5,087 bases of DNA. It comes from UBA7398 sp964597305 (GTDB lineage Bacteria; Actinomycetota; Actinomycetes; Nanopelagicales; Nanopelagicaceae). The stretch covers positions 1 through 5,087 of the forward strand of contig CAZQWU010000056.1 of assembly GCA_964597305.1 (NCBI GenBank), read 5' to 3'. Position numbers and translations under genes: made by a program. Numbering within the stretch: position 1 is the stretch's first letter; each line of letters opens with the position of its first letter. Shown here piece after piece: positions 1 through 5,087 of the stretch. The notes under the pieces were generated by a model that worked only from the letters and a program-made list of their open reading frames with translations, was not told the origin of the DNA and searched no databases.

Positions 1-91
1 CGCGAAGTCCGCCATAAATTTCTGAAGAGGGATAAACAAATCCGCGTCGCTTTGCTAATGAAACGATGACGTCGAGACGATCGTGGGCCAT
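1..91 (-). CDS. glyS: Glycine--tRNA ligase, N-terminal fragment (cut by window edge)
   Basis: Only the first 30 codons are visible; the gene continues beyond the left edge. The protein begins M-A-H-D-R-L-D-V and then shows KRRGFVYPSSEIYGG (residues 14-28), the hallmark start of single-chain (alpha2, eukaryote-like) glycyl-tRNA synthetases, class II enzymes that charge tRNA-Gly with glycine in the cytoplasm. The ATG at 91 is chosen because GGAG (98-101, minus strand) lies 6 bases upstream. An in-frame ATG at 103 overlaps that GGAG and would leave it unused. The gene is divergent from the ZIP transporter across an 86-base GC-rich gap. Identification rests on one short but very characteristic stretch; catalytic motifs are outside the window. 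Confidence 0.9.
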   Translation of the reverse strand, partial: MAHDRLDVIVSLAKRRGFVYPSSEIYGGLR

Positions 92-97
92 GGTGTT

Positions 98-101
98 CTC
101 C
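98..101 (-). promoter_or_regulatory. Ribosome binding site of glyS
   Basis: On the minus strand this reads GGAG, followed by six bases and then ATG at 91-89. It decides between the two in-frame ATG codons at 103 and 91 in favour of 91. Confidence 0.65.
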
Positions 102-118
102 ATCCGGCTGGCTGTCGG

Positions 119-148
119 CGGTGCGCACCGGTCGCAGTGAGTTCACTG
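119..148. repeat. Two adjacent inverted repeats in the glyS/ZIP divergent control region
   Basis: Bases 119-130 are a perfect 12-base palindrome, CGGTGCGCACCG. Bases 135-148 are a second inverted repeat, CAGTGA-GT-TCACTG, with 6-base arms. Both lie between divergent genes; the second overlaps the proposed -35 of the ZIP gene. They could be operator sites for a dimeric regulator. If glyS is transcribed from near 155 they would also form hairpins in its 5' untranslated leader (CAGTG-AACT-CACTG on the minus strand). A weak minus-strand -10-like hexamer TAAACT (167-162) would allow such a transcript. They do not resemble the AT-rich Zur box I know from actinobacteria, so no regulator is named. 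Confidence 0.5.
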
Positions 149-171
149 GGCGCAGGGCGCTAGTTTACGAT
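142..171 (+). promoter_or_regulatory. Candidate promoter of the ZIP gene (leaderless)
   Basis: TTCACT (142-147, four of six to TTGACA) is followed by an 18-base spacer and TACGAT (166-171, fits TANNNT). The -10 ends six bases before the ATG at 178, so transcription would start at or next to the start codon. No Shine-Dalgarno sequence precedes that ATG at a usable distance, which agrees with a leaderless mRNA, common in actinobacteria. The -35 overlaps an inverted repeat. Prediction by eye only. Confidence 0.4.
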
Positions 172-177
172 GGCCAC

Positions 178-918
178 ATGATTATTGCGATCGTCCTCGC
201 TGCGGTAACTGCGTTGGCAACAACTGCCGGTGGCGCACTAGCGATTCGGTCGCGGGATCGACTCCATTTAACTTTGGGTTTATCTGCCGGACTTCTCTTA
301 GGGCTCGTAGGTTTTGATCTCCTTCCCGAAGTTTTCACCGCAAGTTCGTCAATGACCGGCGGAGTTCGCACTATTTCCATCGCCATCATTGCTGGATTTC
401 TCATCTTGCATTTTGTTGAACAATTCTTTGGTTCTCATGAACCGGCCGAATCTGATTATGGCCATGATCATTCACACTCTTTTCATATCGCAGGCACATT
501 AGGCGCGCTCGCCTTAGGCGGCCATGTATTTCTAGATGGCATAGCGCTCGGTATGGCATTTCAAATCTCGCATAAATTAGGCCTTGCGGTTTTTGTGGCA
601 TTACTTATCCATGCATTTAGCGATGGCCTCAATACCGTGTCATTACTCATTAAAAATAATTCATGGAGCAAAAAAGCTACCTGGTTATTAGCCCTTGATT
701 CACTCGCGCGCATTGGTGGTGCAGCTATTGGCTCCTATGTCGCTTTAAGTGATAGTTCACTTGCACTGTATTTAGCGCTGTTTTCAGGCTTCCTCATTTA
801 TTTGGCAACATCTCATATTCTTCCTGAGGCGCATTCGCGTCATCCCTCTCGATTGACGATGGTCGCAACCATTGTGGGCGTCGGCTTGATGTGGGTTGTT
901 GTTGCAACATTAAATTAA
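178..918 (+). CDS. ZIP-family divalent metal transporter (probable zinc uptake)
   Basis: A 246-residue integral membrane protein of the ZIP family, which moves Zn2+ (sometimes Fe2+ or Mn2+) into the cytoplasm. Hydrophobic segments lie at about residues 1-22, 30-50, 64-84, 104-128, 134-158, 166-190, 195-213 and 226-245. The metal-site helices are recognisable: H116-VFL-D120-G (HxxxDG) and H145-AFS-D149-G (HxxxDG), with H213/E217 in SHILPEAH near the end. A histidine-rich cytoplasmic-type loop, HDHSHSFH (96-103), precedes the HxxxDG helix, as usual in this family. The frame is open back to a GTG at 121, but I start at ATG 178: the extra 19 residues are charged, lie in palindromic control DNA, and 178 begins directly with the first membrane helix. 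It stands alone, divergent from glyS and convergent with uppS. Metal specificity is inferred, mainly from neighbourhood. Confidence 0.85.
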   Translation: MIIAIVLAAVTALATTAGGALAIRSRDRLHLTLGLSAGLLLGLVGFDLLPEVFTASSSMTGGVRTISIAIIAGFLILHFVEQFFGSHEPAESDYGHDHSHSFHIAGTLGALALGGHVFLDGIALGMAFQISHKLGLAVFVALLIHAFSDGLNTVSLLIKNNSWSKKATWLLALDSLARIGGAAIGSYVALSDSSLALYLALFSGFLIYLATSHILPEAHSRHPSRLTMVATIVGVGLMWVVVATLN

Positions 919-933
919 TACTGAGAATACGAA

Positions 934-1665
934 TTACGCTTTACCAAATCGTCGATCTCGTTGTGCATATATTTCAATTGCCTGCCAGAGCGTCTCACGG
1001 GTGACATCTGGCCAGAGTACATCCATAAAGACAAGTTCTGCATAGGCAGACTGCCAAATGAGAAAGTTCGATGTTCGCTGTTCACCCGATGATCGAAGAA
1101 AGAGATCGACATCGCGCATGTCAGGTTCATCAAGGTATTGAGAAAATAGTTTTTCCGTTATGCGATCTGGCTTTACTTTCTTTCGCGCAACATCGCGTGC
1201 CAAAAGCGCTGCAGCATCAGCTATCTCTGCTCGACCACCGTAATTCACACACATATTGAGCGTTAAAACTTTATTTCGTTTGGTGAGTTCTTCTGCTTCG
1301 AGAAGTTCATTCATCACTGATTTCCATAGTCGTTGCGGCCGACCCACCCAGCGAATTCGAACTCCCATCTCATTCATCTGATCGCGTCGGCGGCGAATGA
1401 CATCTCGGTTAAAACCCATCAGGAATTTCACTTCATCAGGTGAGCGTCGCCAATTTTCAGTGGAAAATGCGTAGGCGCTTATTTCTTTCACGCCAATGTC
1501 AATCGCGCCTTCGACGAGATCAAAGAGTGCAGCTTCGCCCGCCTCATGTCCTTTAGTCCGCGGTAATCCTCGCTGCTTTGCCCATCTGCCATTTCCATCC
1601 ATCACGACTGCAACATGTCGTGGAATCGCATCGTGAGGTAATCGTGGCATCGACGGATGAGTCAT
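934..1665 (-). CDS. uppS: Isoprenyl transferase (undecaprenyl/decaprenyl diphosphate synthase)
   Basis: A 243-residue cis-prenyltransferase, close to the family's usual 240-300. It adds isopentenyl units in Z configuration to an allylic diphosphate, giving the C50/C55 polyprenyl diphosphate that carries peptidoglycan and other wall precursors; it acts at the inner face of the membrane. Visible signatures: MDGNGRWAKQRG (residues 22-33, catalytic Asp23 and the diphosphate-binding loop), GHEAG (39-43), YAFSTENWRRSPDE (65-78), NMCVNYGGRAEI mid-protein, and RSSGEQRTSNFL (191-202) followed by IWQSAYAELVF. Its ATG overlaps the recO stop as ATGA (1665-1662), indicating translational coupling; only a weak GAGAAAG-like ribosome site precedes it. 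Adjacency to recO matches the mycobacterial long-chain decaprenyl synthase rather than the short Z-farnesyl paralogue, but chain length cannot be read from sequence. It ends in TAA, 15 bases from the convergent ZIP gene. Confidence 0.96.
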   Translation of the reverse strand: MTHPSMPRLPHDAIPRHVAVVMDGNGRWAKQRGLPRTKGHEAGEAALFDLVEGAIDIGVKEISAYAFSTENWRRSPDEVKFLMGFNRDVIRRRRDQMNEMGVRIRWVGRPQRLWKSVMNELLEAEELTKRNKVLTLNMCVNYGGRAEIADAAALLARDVARKKVKPDRITEKLFSQYLDEPDMRDVDLFLRSSGEQRTSNFLIWQSAYAELVFMDVLWPDVTRETLWQAIEIYAQRDRRFGKA

Positions 1666-2414
1666 GAGATTACTTTCTCAATTCGCTCGACCATCGGCAA
1701 ACTTCGTAGGCCACGTTCTAAATGCCACTGTAAATATGCAGCAATAAGGCCAGAAGCTTCCCGTCTATTGCGTAATTCACTCACGTCGGCACGCTGCCAA
1801 TTTCCCGTTAAAAGATCTGCCATCAGTTCTAATGTTTCATGCGATGGAGTTGCTGAAGCGGAAGGTTTACATGCGCTACAGACTGAGCCACCACCCATGA
1901 GTGAAAAATATTTATGAGGGCCCGGTGCATCACATCGTGAACAGGTCGTCATTGATGGGGCGTAACCGGCAACTGAGAGGGACCGAAGTAAATATGCATC
2001 GAGAATAAGTGATGAGTCATGAACTTCATGTGAAAGCGCTTTCAGAGCACCGACTACTAATAAATAGTGTTGAAGTGCTGGCTCATGCTCATTTGTTGTA
2101 AAACGCTCTGCCGCTTCTAAAATTGCATGCGCTACAGTCCACTTTTGATAATCCTGCGAAATTTCATCACCATAATTTTCAATACTTTCAACTTGTGTAA
2201 CAACATCAAATGTTTTTCCCGTATAAAGTTGAATATCAACATGGCTAGCAATTTCTAACCGTGCGCCGAATTTAGATTTCGTTCGACGTACACCTTTAGC
2301 GACTGCTCGAAGTCGACCATGTCCCTTGGTAAAGAGCGTAACTATCCGGTCTGCCTCCCCCAATTTCTGGGTTCGCAACACAATCGCCTGATCACGGTAT
2401 ACCGCCACCGTCAC
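1662..2414 (-). CDS. recO: DNA repair protein RecO
   Basis: A 250-residue RecO, the usual length. RecO works with RecR (and RecF) to load RecA onto SSB-coated single-stranded DNA at gaps and anneals complementary strands. The N-terminal OB-fold (about residues 1-80) opens with YRDQAIVLRTQKLGEADRI, typical of the family, and continues with the basic stretch KGVRRTKSKFGARLE. A helical middle region follows, then a zinc-binding motif with four cysteines, C158-x2-C161 and C179-x2-C182, and a C-terminal helical segment ending LRSLPMVERI. The start is uncertain: GTG at 2414 gives M-T-V-A-V-Y-R-D, GTG at 2408 would be two residues shorter; neither has a clear Shine-Dalgarno sequence. It lies 16 bases after leuA and overlaps uppS by four, so it is probably translated by coupling inside a leuA-recO-uppS unit. 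Confidence 0.95.
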   Translation of the reverse strand: MTVAVYRDQAIVLRTQKLGEADRIVTLFTKGHGRLRAVAKGVRRTKSKFGARLEIASHVDIQLYTGKTFDVVTQVESIENYGDEISQDYQKWTVAHAILEAAERFTTNEHEPALQHYLLVVGALKALSHEVHDSSLILDAYLLRSLSVAGYAPSMTTCSRCDAPGPHKYFSLMGGGSVCSACKPSASATPSHETLELMADLLTGNWQRADVSELRNRREASGLIAAYLQWHLERGLRSLPMVERIEKVIS

Positions 2415-2430
2415 ACGGTAACGAAAGGAT

Positions 2431-4170
2431 TTATCGAAGTGCGCGATTGACTGCCGACACCACCGCTTTCAATGAGGCGGTCGTGGTGCTGGGGTCAATT
2501 CCTACTCCCCAGAATGTCCCTCCGTTAATAGTGCACTCTAAATATGCGGCCGCACTTGCGTCGCCACCTGCAGACATCGCATGTTCGTAGTAATCGGCAA
2601 CTTGCACATCAACGCCATGTGCTTGCATGAGATGACAGAAAGCAGAGATGGGACCGTTACCTTTCCCTGAGAGCGTAATGGGTTTTCCATTTTCACGAAG
2701 TTCAACCGTGAGCTCTACGCCTTTGTCGGCTGATGAACTTTGTGTCAATGATTCCAAGCGGTATCGACCCCATTGGTTATTGTCACTTGGTAAATATTCG
2801 TCAAGGAATATCTCCCACATCGCATCAGCAAGAACTTCGCCACCTTGATTATCAGTATGGGCTTGAATAACTTGGCTAAATTCAATCTGCAACCGTCGAG
2901 GTAGTTCGAGTTGATGTTCAGTTTTCATAATGTAGGCAACGCCACCCTTGCCTGATTGGCTATTGACGCGAATAACGGCTTCATATGTACGACCGATATC
3001 TTTGGGATCAATTGGTAAATACGGAACTCCCCACGTGAAATCATCAACAGGCGTGCCCGCGCGATGCGCATCCGCGTCAAGATGTTCCAAACCTTTTTTA
3101 ATAGCATCTTGATGGGACCCAGAAAATGCTGTGAACACTAAATCGCCGCCATACGGATGGCGTTCTGGGACACGCAATTGATTGCAATATTCAACGGTTC
3201 GACGAATCTACGGAATATTAGAAAAGTCAATCATGGGATCAATGCCATGGCTCAATAAATTCATACCGAGCGTTACCAGACAGACATTTCCGGTTCGCTC
3301 ACCATTTCCAAAGAGCGTTCCTTCGATGCGATCTGCGCCGGCAAGATAACCAAGCTCTGCAGCTGCAACTCCGGTACCGCGGTCGTTATGTGGATGAAGA
3401 CTTAATACAACTGCAGATCTGCGATTGAGATTGCGATGCATCCACTCAATGGAGTCGGCATAAATATTGGGAGTTGCCATTTCCACCGTTGCTGGCAAAT
3501 TTATTATGGTTTTCCATTCCGGCGTAGGTTGCCAGACTTCGTTGACTGCATTACATACCTCAAGGGCATACTCCAATTCAGTTCCGGTAAAAGATTCCGG
3601 CGAGTATTCAAAAGAGACATTGGTGCCCTTTACCGAATTCATAAGTTTCAAACAAAGTTCGGCGCCATCGGTTGCAATTTTCTTAATTCCTGCACGATCT
3701 TGACCAAAAACAACTCGTCGCTGAAGAACCGAGGTGGAGTTATAGAGGTGTACAACGGCAGCTCGAGCACCCTTAATCGCTTGATACGTTCGCTCGATCA
3801 ATGGCTCCCGCGATTGGGTTAAAACTTGAATAATCACATCATCAGGAATGAGATCCTCTTCGATAATTTTACGAACGAAATCAAAATCAGTCTGGCTCGC
3901 GGAGGGAAAACCAACTTCAATCTCTTTGTATCCCATCGAAATGAGTAATTTGAACATCGCTAATTTGCGATCTGAATCCATGGGATCAATGAGAGCCTGA
4001 TTACCGTCGCGCAGATCGACCGAACACCATTGTGGTGCTTTGGTCATGGTTTGTGTTGGCCAGGTTCGATCGACAAAACCATTTTTATATTCGGGAATTG
4101 ATTCAAAGGGATTAAAAAAGCTATACCGAGCTTTCGGCATCTGTGACGATTGTTGATCTGGAAAATTCAT
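2431..4170 (-). pseudogene. leuA: 2-isopropylmalate synthase, interrupted by an in-frame amber codon
   Basis: LeuA condenses acetyl-CoA with 2-ketoisovalerate, the committed step of leucine synthesis, in the cytoplasm. The full frame has 579 codons, matching the long actinobacterial LeuA, but codon 321 is TAG (3210-3208). Before it lies most of the TIM barrel: VDLRDGNQALIDPM (51-64, metal ligand Asp55), EVGFPSASQTDFDFVR (85-100), LHPHNDRGTG (258-267, metal ligands His259/His261) and GTLFGNGERTGNV (284-296). After it, in the same frame, come IRRTVEYCNQ, HPYGGD (338-343), AFSGSHQDAIKKG, NSQSGKGG (403-410) and the regulatory leucine-binding domain (about 475-579) with SAGGDASAAAYLEC and WGVGIDPS. 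The stop sits where relatives have Glu (S-N-I-P-E-I-R-R-T-V expected). ATG 4170 is chosen over TTG 4188 because GAGGAG lies upstream. If real, the 320-residue product would lack the barrel's end, the linker and feedback domain, and be inactive. A sequence error or suppressed amber are alternatives. Confidence 0.9.
3208..3210 (-). other. In-frame amber (TAG) codon inside leuA
   Basis: The plus strand reads cta here, TAG in the leuA frame. The 10 codons between it and the next possible start (TTG at 3177) still encode family sequence, IRRTVEYCNQ, so no new gene starts after it. No Shine-Dalgarno sequence is visible downstream. A single G-to-T change from GAG would create it. Confidence 0.9.
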
Positions 4171-4180
4171 TGGTGGTCTA

Positions 4181-4186
4181 CTCCTC
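4181..4186 (-). promoter_or_regulatory. Ribosome binding site of leuA
   Basis: GAGGAG on the minus strand, ten bases upstream of ATG 4170-4168. It sets the leuA start at 4170 rather than TTG 4188, which lies upstream of this site. The site, with the next base (GAGGAGT, 4186-4180), is exactly complementary to ACTCCTC (4281-4275), the leucine-codon run of the leader peptide. Confidence 0.7.
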
Positions 4187-4229
4187 AAGTTGTCGCGGGT
4201 GGGATATGCCTTACCGGCGTCGTCAAACC

Positions 4230-4266
4230 CCGCGACGAGGGGACCGGCTAGTTGGCCCCGTCGCGG
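4230..4266 (-). repeat. GC-rich hairpin A of the leuA leader
   Basis: Perfect 8-base arms CCGCGACG and CGTCGCGG enclose a 21-base interior in which GGG pairs with CCC and CC with GG, leaving a short loop AACTAGCC that holds the leader-peptide stop codon. It is followed by GGGGTTTGACG, not a U-run, so it is not a convincing intrinsic terminator. Confidence 0.7.
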
Positions 4267-4307
4267 CAGCGAAGGAGGAGTGATGTCAGACGTTCGCTGC
4301 GTAACAT
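4248..4307 (-). CDS. leuA leader peptide (leucine-rich, 19 residues)
   Basis: A short reading frame ATG (4307) to TAG (4250-4248) encodes MLRSERLTSLLLRCRDGAN. Five of 19 residues are leucine, including three in a row at 10-12 (CTC CTC CTT, 4280-4272), directly before the hairpin. The peptide itself probably has no function; its translation rate would report charged tRNA-Leu and set the fold of the RNA ahead of leuA. The RCRDG stretch is encoded by the 5' arm of hairpin A, so it is likely kept for RNA pairing. No Shine-Dalgarno sequence precedes the ATG, but a -10-like hexamer ends six bases upstream, consistent with leaderless translation. It begins 21 bases after the glnA2 stop codon. Confidence 0.75.
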   Translation of the reverse strand: MLRSERLTSLLLRCRDGAN

Positions 4308-4313
4308 GGCGTG

Positions 4314-4343
4314 AGAATAACCTGAACGTTAAAGAACTGGCAA
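4314..4343 (-). promoter_or_regulatory. Candidate promoter of the leuA leader / leuA-recO-uppS unit
   Basis: On the minus strand TTGCCA (4343-4338, five of six to TTGACA), an 18-base spacer, and TATTCT (4319-4314, four of six to TATAAT). The -10 is followed by CACGCC and then the leader-peptide ATG, placing the transcript start at or near that ATG. The -35 lies within the last codons of glnA2, which ends at 4329. No terminator is visible between glnA2 and this promoter, so read-through from glnA2 may add to expression. Confidence 0.5.
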
Positions 4344-5087
4344 ATATCGATCAAGTTCATATGCCGTTACTTGGCGTCGATACTCCTGCCATTCGGCGCG
4401 CTTATTACGAAGGAAGAATTCAAAGACTTGTTCGCCAAGAGTCTCTCGCACCAATTCACTCTTCTCCATCGCTGTAATTGCTTCATTGAGATTTGCTGGC
4501 AAAGTCTTTGAGCCATCCATAACTTCTAACGGATATTTTTCGGCAACGCCCCGAAGCCCCGCCGCAATGGTTACCGCAAAGGCCAAGTAGGGATTGCAGG
4601 CAGAGTCTGGCGATCGAAATTCGATCCGCGTTGAATGGGGTTTATTGGGTTTATACATTGGTAATCGAACAAGTGCGCTTCGATTGTTATGTCCCCACGA
4701 AATTGTTGACGGAGCCTCGCCGCCACCGTGCAATCGTTTATATGAATTCACCCATTGATTTGTGATCGCAGTGAACTCTGGAGCATGACGAAGGATTCCC
4801 GCAATAAAAGAGCGACCAATGGGTGAGAGATTAAATTCTGCATCTGCTTCATAAAATGCATTACGTTCACCATCGAAAAGCGAAATGTGGGTATGCATTC
4901 CTGACCCGGGGTAATCTGTAAAAGGTTTTGGCATAAAGGATGCATGGAATCCTTGATCAAGCGCGACTTCTTTAACGACATGTCGGAAGGTCATAATGTT
5001 GTCAGCGGTAGTAAGTGCATCGGCATAGCGAAGATCAATCTCTTGTTGGCCAGGCGCACCTTCATGATGCGAGAACTCAACGCTGAC
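4329..5087 (-). CDS. glnA2: Glutamine synthetase, GlnA2-like, C-terminal part (5' end cut by window edge)
   Basis: The last 252 residues are visible; the N-terminal part lies beyond the right edge, and the frame is open to the final base. The enzyme makes glutamine (or, in some GlnA paralogues, related gamma-glutamyl compounds) from glutamate, ammonia and ATP. Fragment residues: SHHEGAPGQQEIDLRYADA (6-24), whose two glutamates (9 and 16) are metal ligands; PGSGMHTHISLF (60-71) with metal ligand His65; NSYKRLHGGGEAP (114-126); GHNNRSALVRLPM (132-144); STRIEFRSPDSACNPYLAF (152-170) with metal ligand Glu156. The C-terminus NKRAEWQEYR...LDRYLPVL is complete. The region before LPANLNEA lacks the NLYDLP tyrosine adenylylated in GSI-beta enzymes. 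That and the SHHEGAPGQ signature point to the actinobacterial GlnA2 type rather than GlnA1. Its 3' end overlaps the leuA promoter. Confidence 0.9.
   Translation of the reverse strand, partial: VSVEFSHHEGAPGQQEIDLRYADALTTADNIMTFRHVVKEVALDQGFHASFMPKPFTDYPGSGMHTHISLFDGERNAFYEADAEFNLSPIGRSFIAGILRHAPEFTAITNQWVNSYKRLHGGGEAPSTISWGHNNRSALVRLPMYKPNKPHSTRIEFRSPDSACNPYLAFAVTIAAGLRGVAEKYPLEVMDGSKTLPANLNEAITAMEKSELVRETLGEQVFEFFLRNKRAEWQEYRRQVTAYELDRYLPVL

Larger units (their letters stand above)
4171..4307 (-). promoter_or_regulatory. Leucine-responsive leader of leuA (LEU-element type)
   Basis: The 137 bases between the leader-peptide start and leuA can form competing structures. Hairpin A pairs CCGCGACG (4266-4259) with CGTCGCGG (4237-4230), strengthened inside by GGG/CCC pairs, and its loop contains the leader-peptide stop. 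Hairpin B pairs GTCGCGGG (4236-4229) with CCCGCGAC (4199-4192); A and B share one arm and cannot coexist. A further 7-base match joins the Leu codons (4281-4275) to the leuA ribosome site (4186-4180). No U-run follows either hairpin, so control of translation is more likely than transcription termination: a ribosome stalled at leucine codons would cover the complement and leave the ribosome site free. A conserved pseudoknot called the LEU element has been described upstream of actinobacterial leuA genes; I assign this region to that type, though I did not resolve a pseudoknot by eye. Confidence 0.75.

Noticed and set aside
119..148. Zur box upstream of the ZIP gene
   Set aside because: The repeats are GC-rich and do not resemble the AT-rich 21-base Zur consensus known to me from actinobacteria, so no regulator can be assigned.
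121..177. N-terminal extension of the ZIP protein from GTG 121
   Set aside because: It lies in palindromic control DNA, encodes a charged stretch before the first membrane helix, and has no ribosome site.
2431..3177. A separate gene starting at TTG 3177, downstream of the leuA stop
   Set aside because: The frame is the same as the upstream part, the 10 codons between stop and TTG still encode LeuA sequence, there is no ribosome site, and together the parts give one full-length LeuA. The TTG is simply a leucine codon.
3208..3210. Amber codon reassigned to an amino acid
   Set aside because: A single occurrence, no special downstream context, and TAG also seems to serve as the stop of the leuA leader peptide. 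Nothing in the window supports reassignment.
3436..3822. Plus-strand 128-codon reading frame antisense to leuA
   Set aside because: Antisense to highly conserved LeuA codons, no ribosome site, composition unlike a real protein.
4171..4188. leuA start at TTG 4188
   Set aside because: It would place the GAGGAG ribosome site inside the coding region; ATG 4170 has correct spacing from that site.
4230..4266. Rho-independent terminator in front of leuA
   Set aside because: The stem is strong but is followed by GGGGTTTGACG rather than a U-run, and it fits better as part of a translational switch.
4190..4477. Plus-strand 95-codon reading frame antisense to the leuA leader and glnA2 end
   Set aside because: It runs antisense through conserved glnA2 codons and the structured leader and resembles no known protein; open by chance.

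Overview
The window looks like a chromosomal stretch from an actinobacterium of moderate to low G+C, plausibly a streamlined aquatic lineage such as the freshwater Nanopelagicales (inference only). The protein sequences are clearly actinobacterial: a GlnA2-type glutamine synthetase, a long LeuA with the C-terminal leucine-sensing domain, RecO next to UppS, and a single-chain glycyl-tRNA synthetase. Intergenic spaces are very short. There is no sign of mobile DNA, CRISPR, tRNA or rRNA.

Layout from left to right. The first 91 bases are the 5' end of glyS on the minus strand, running off the left edge. Bases 92-177 are a GC-rich divergent control region with two inverted repeats. Next, on the plus strand, comes a ZIP-family metal transporter (178-918). 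It converges, with a 15-base gap, on a minus-strand block that reads, in transcription order, glnA2 (cut by the right edge, ends at 4329), a leucine-rich leader peptide (4307-4248), leuA (4170-2431), recO (2414-1662) and uppS (1665-934). recO and uppS overlap by ATGA, and leuA and recO are 16 bases apart, so leuA-recO-uppS looks like one transcription unit. It has its own promoter overlapping the end of glnA2.

Two things stand out. First, leuA carries an in-frame amber codon (3208-3210) at codon 321 of 579, with intact reading frame and good family similarity on both sides. It replaces what is normally a glutamate codon, so it is a fresh nonsense mutation or a sequence error rather than two genes. 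Second, the region upstream of leuA holds a complete leucine-responsive leader: a 19-residue peptide with five leucines (three in a row), two mutually exclusive hairpins, and a leucine-codon run complementary to the leuA Shine-Dalgarno sequence. This matches the type of element described upstream of actinobacterial leuA genes, here probably made from a leaderless transcript.

Functionally the genes cover nitrogen assimilation (GlnA2), the committed step of leucine synthesis (LeuA), recombinational repair (RecO), the lipid carrier for cell-wall synthesis (UppS), metal uptake (ZIP) and translation (GlyS). From memory, glyS / zinc-regulation or zinc-uptake genes / uppS / recO is an old actinobacterial neighbourhood. 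The ZIP gene occupies the zinc slot, which supports zinc as its substrate. I see no wholly new system; the leuA interruption and its leader are the points most worth checking.
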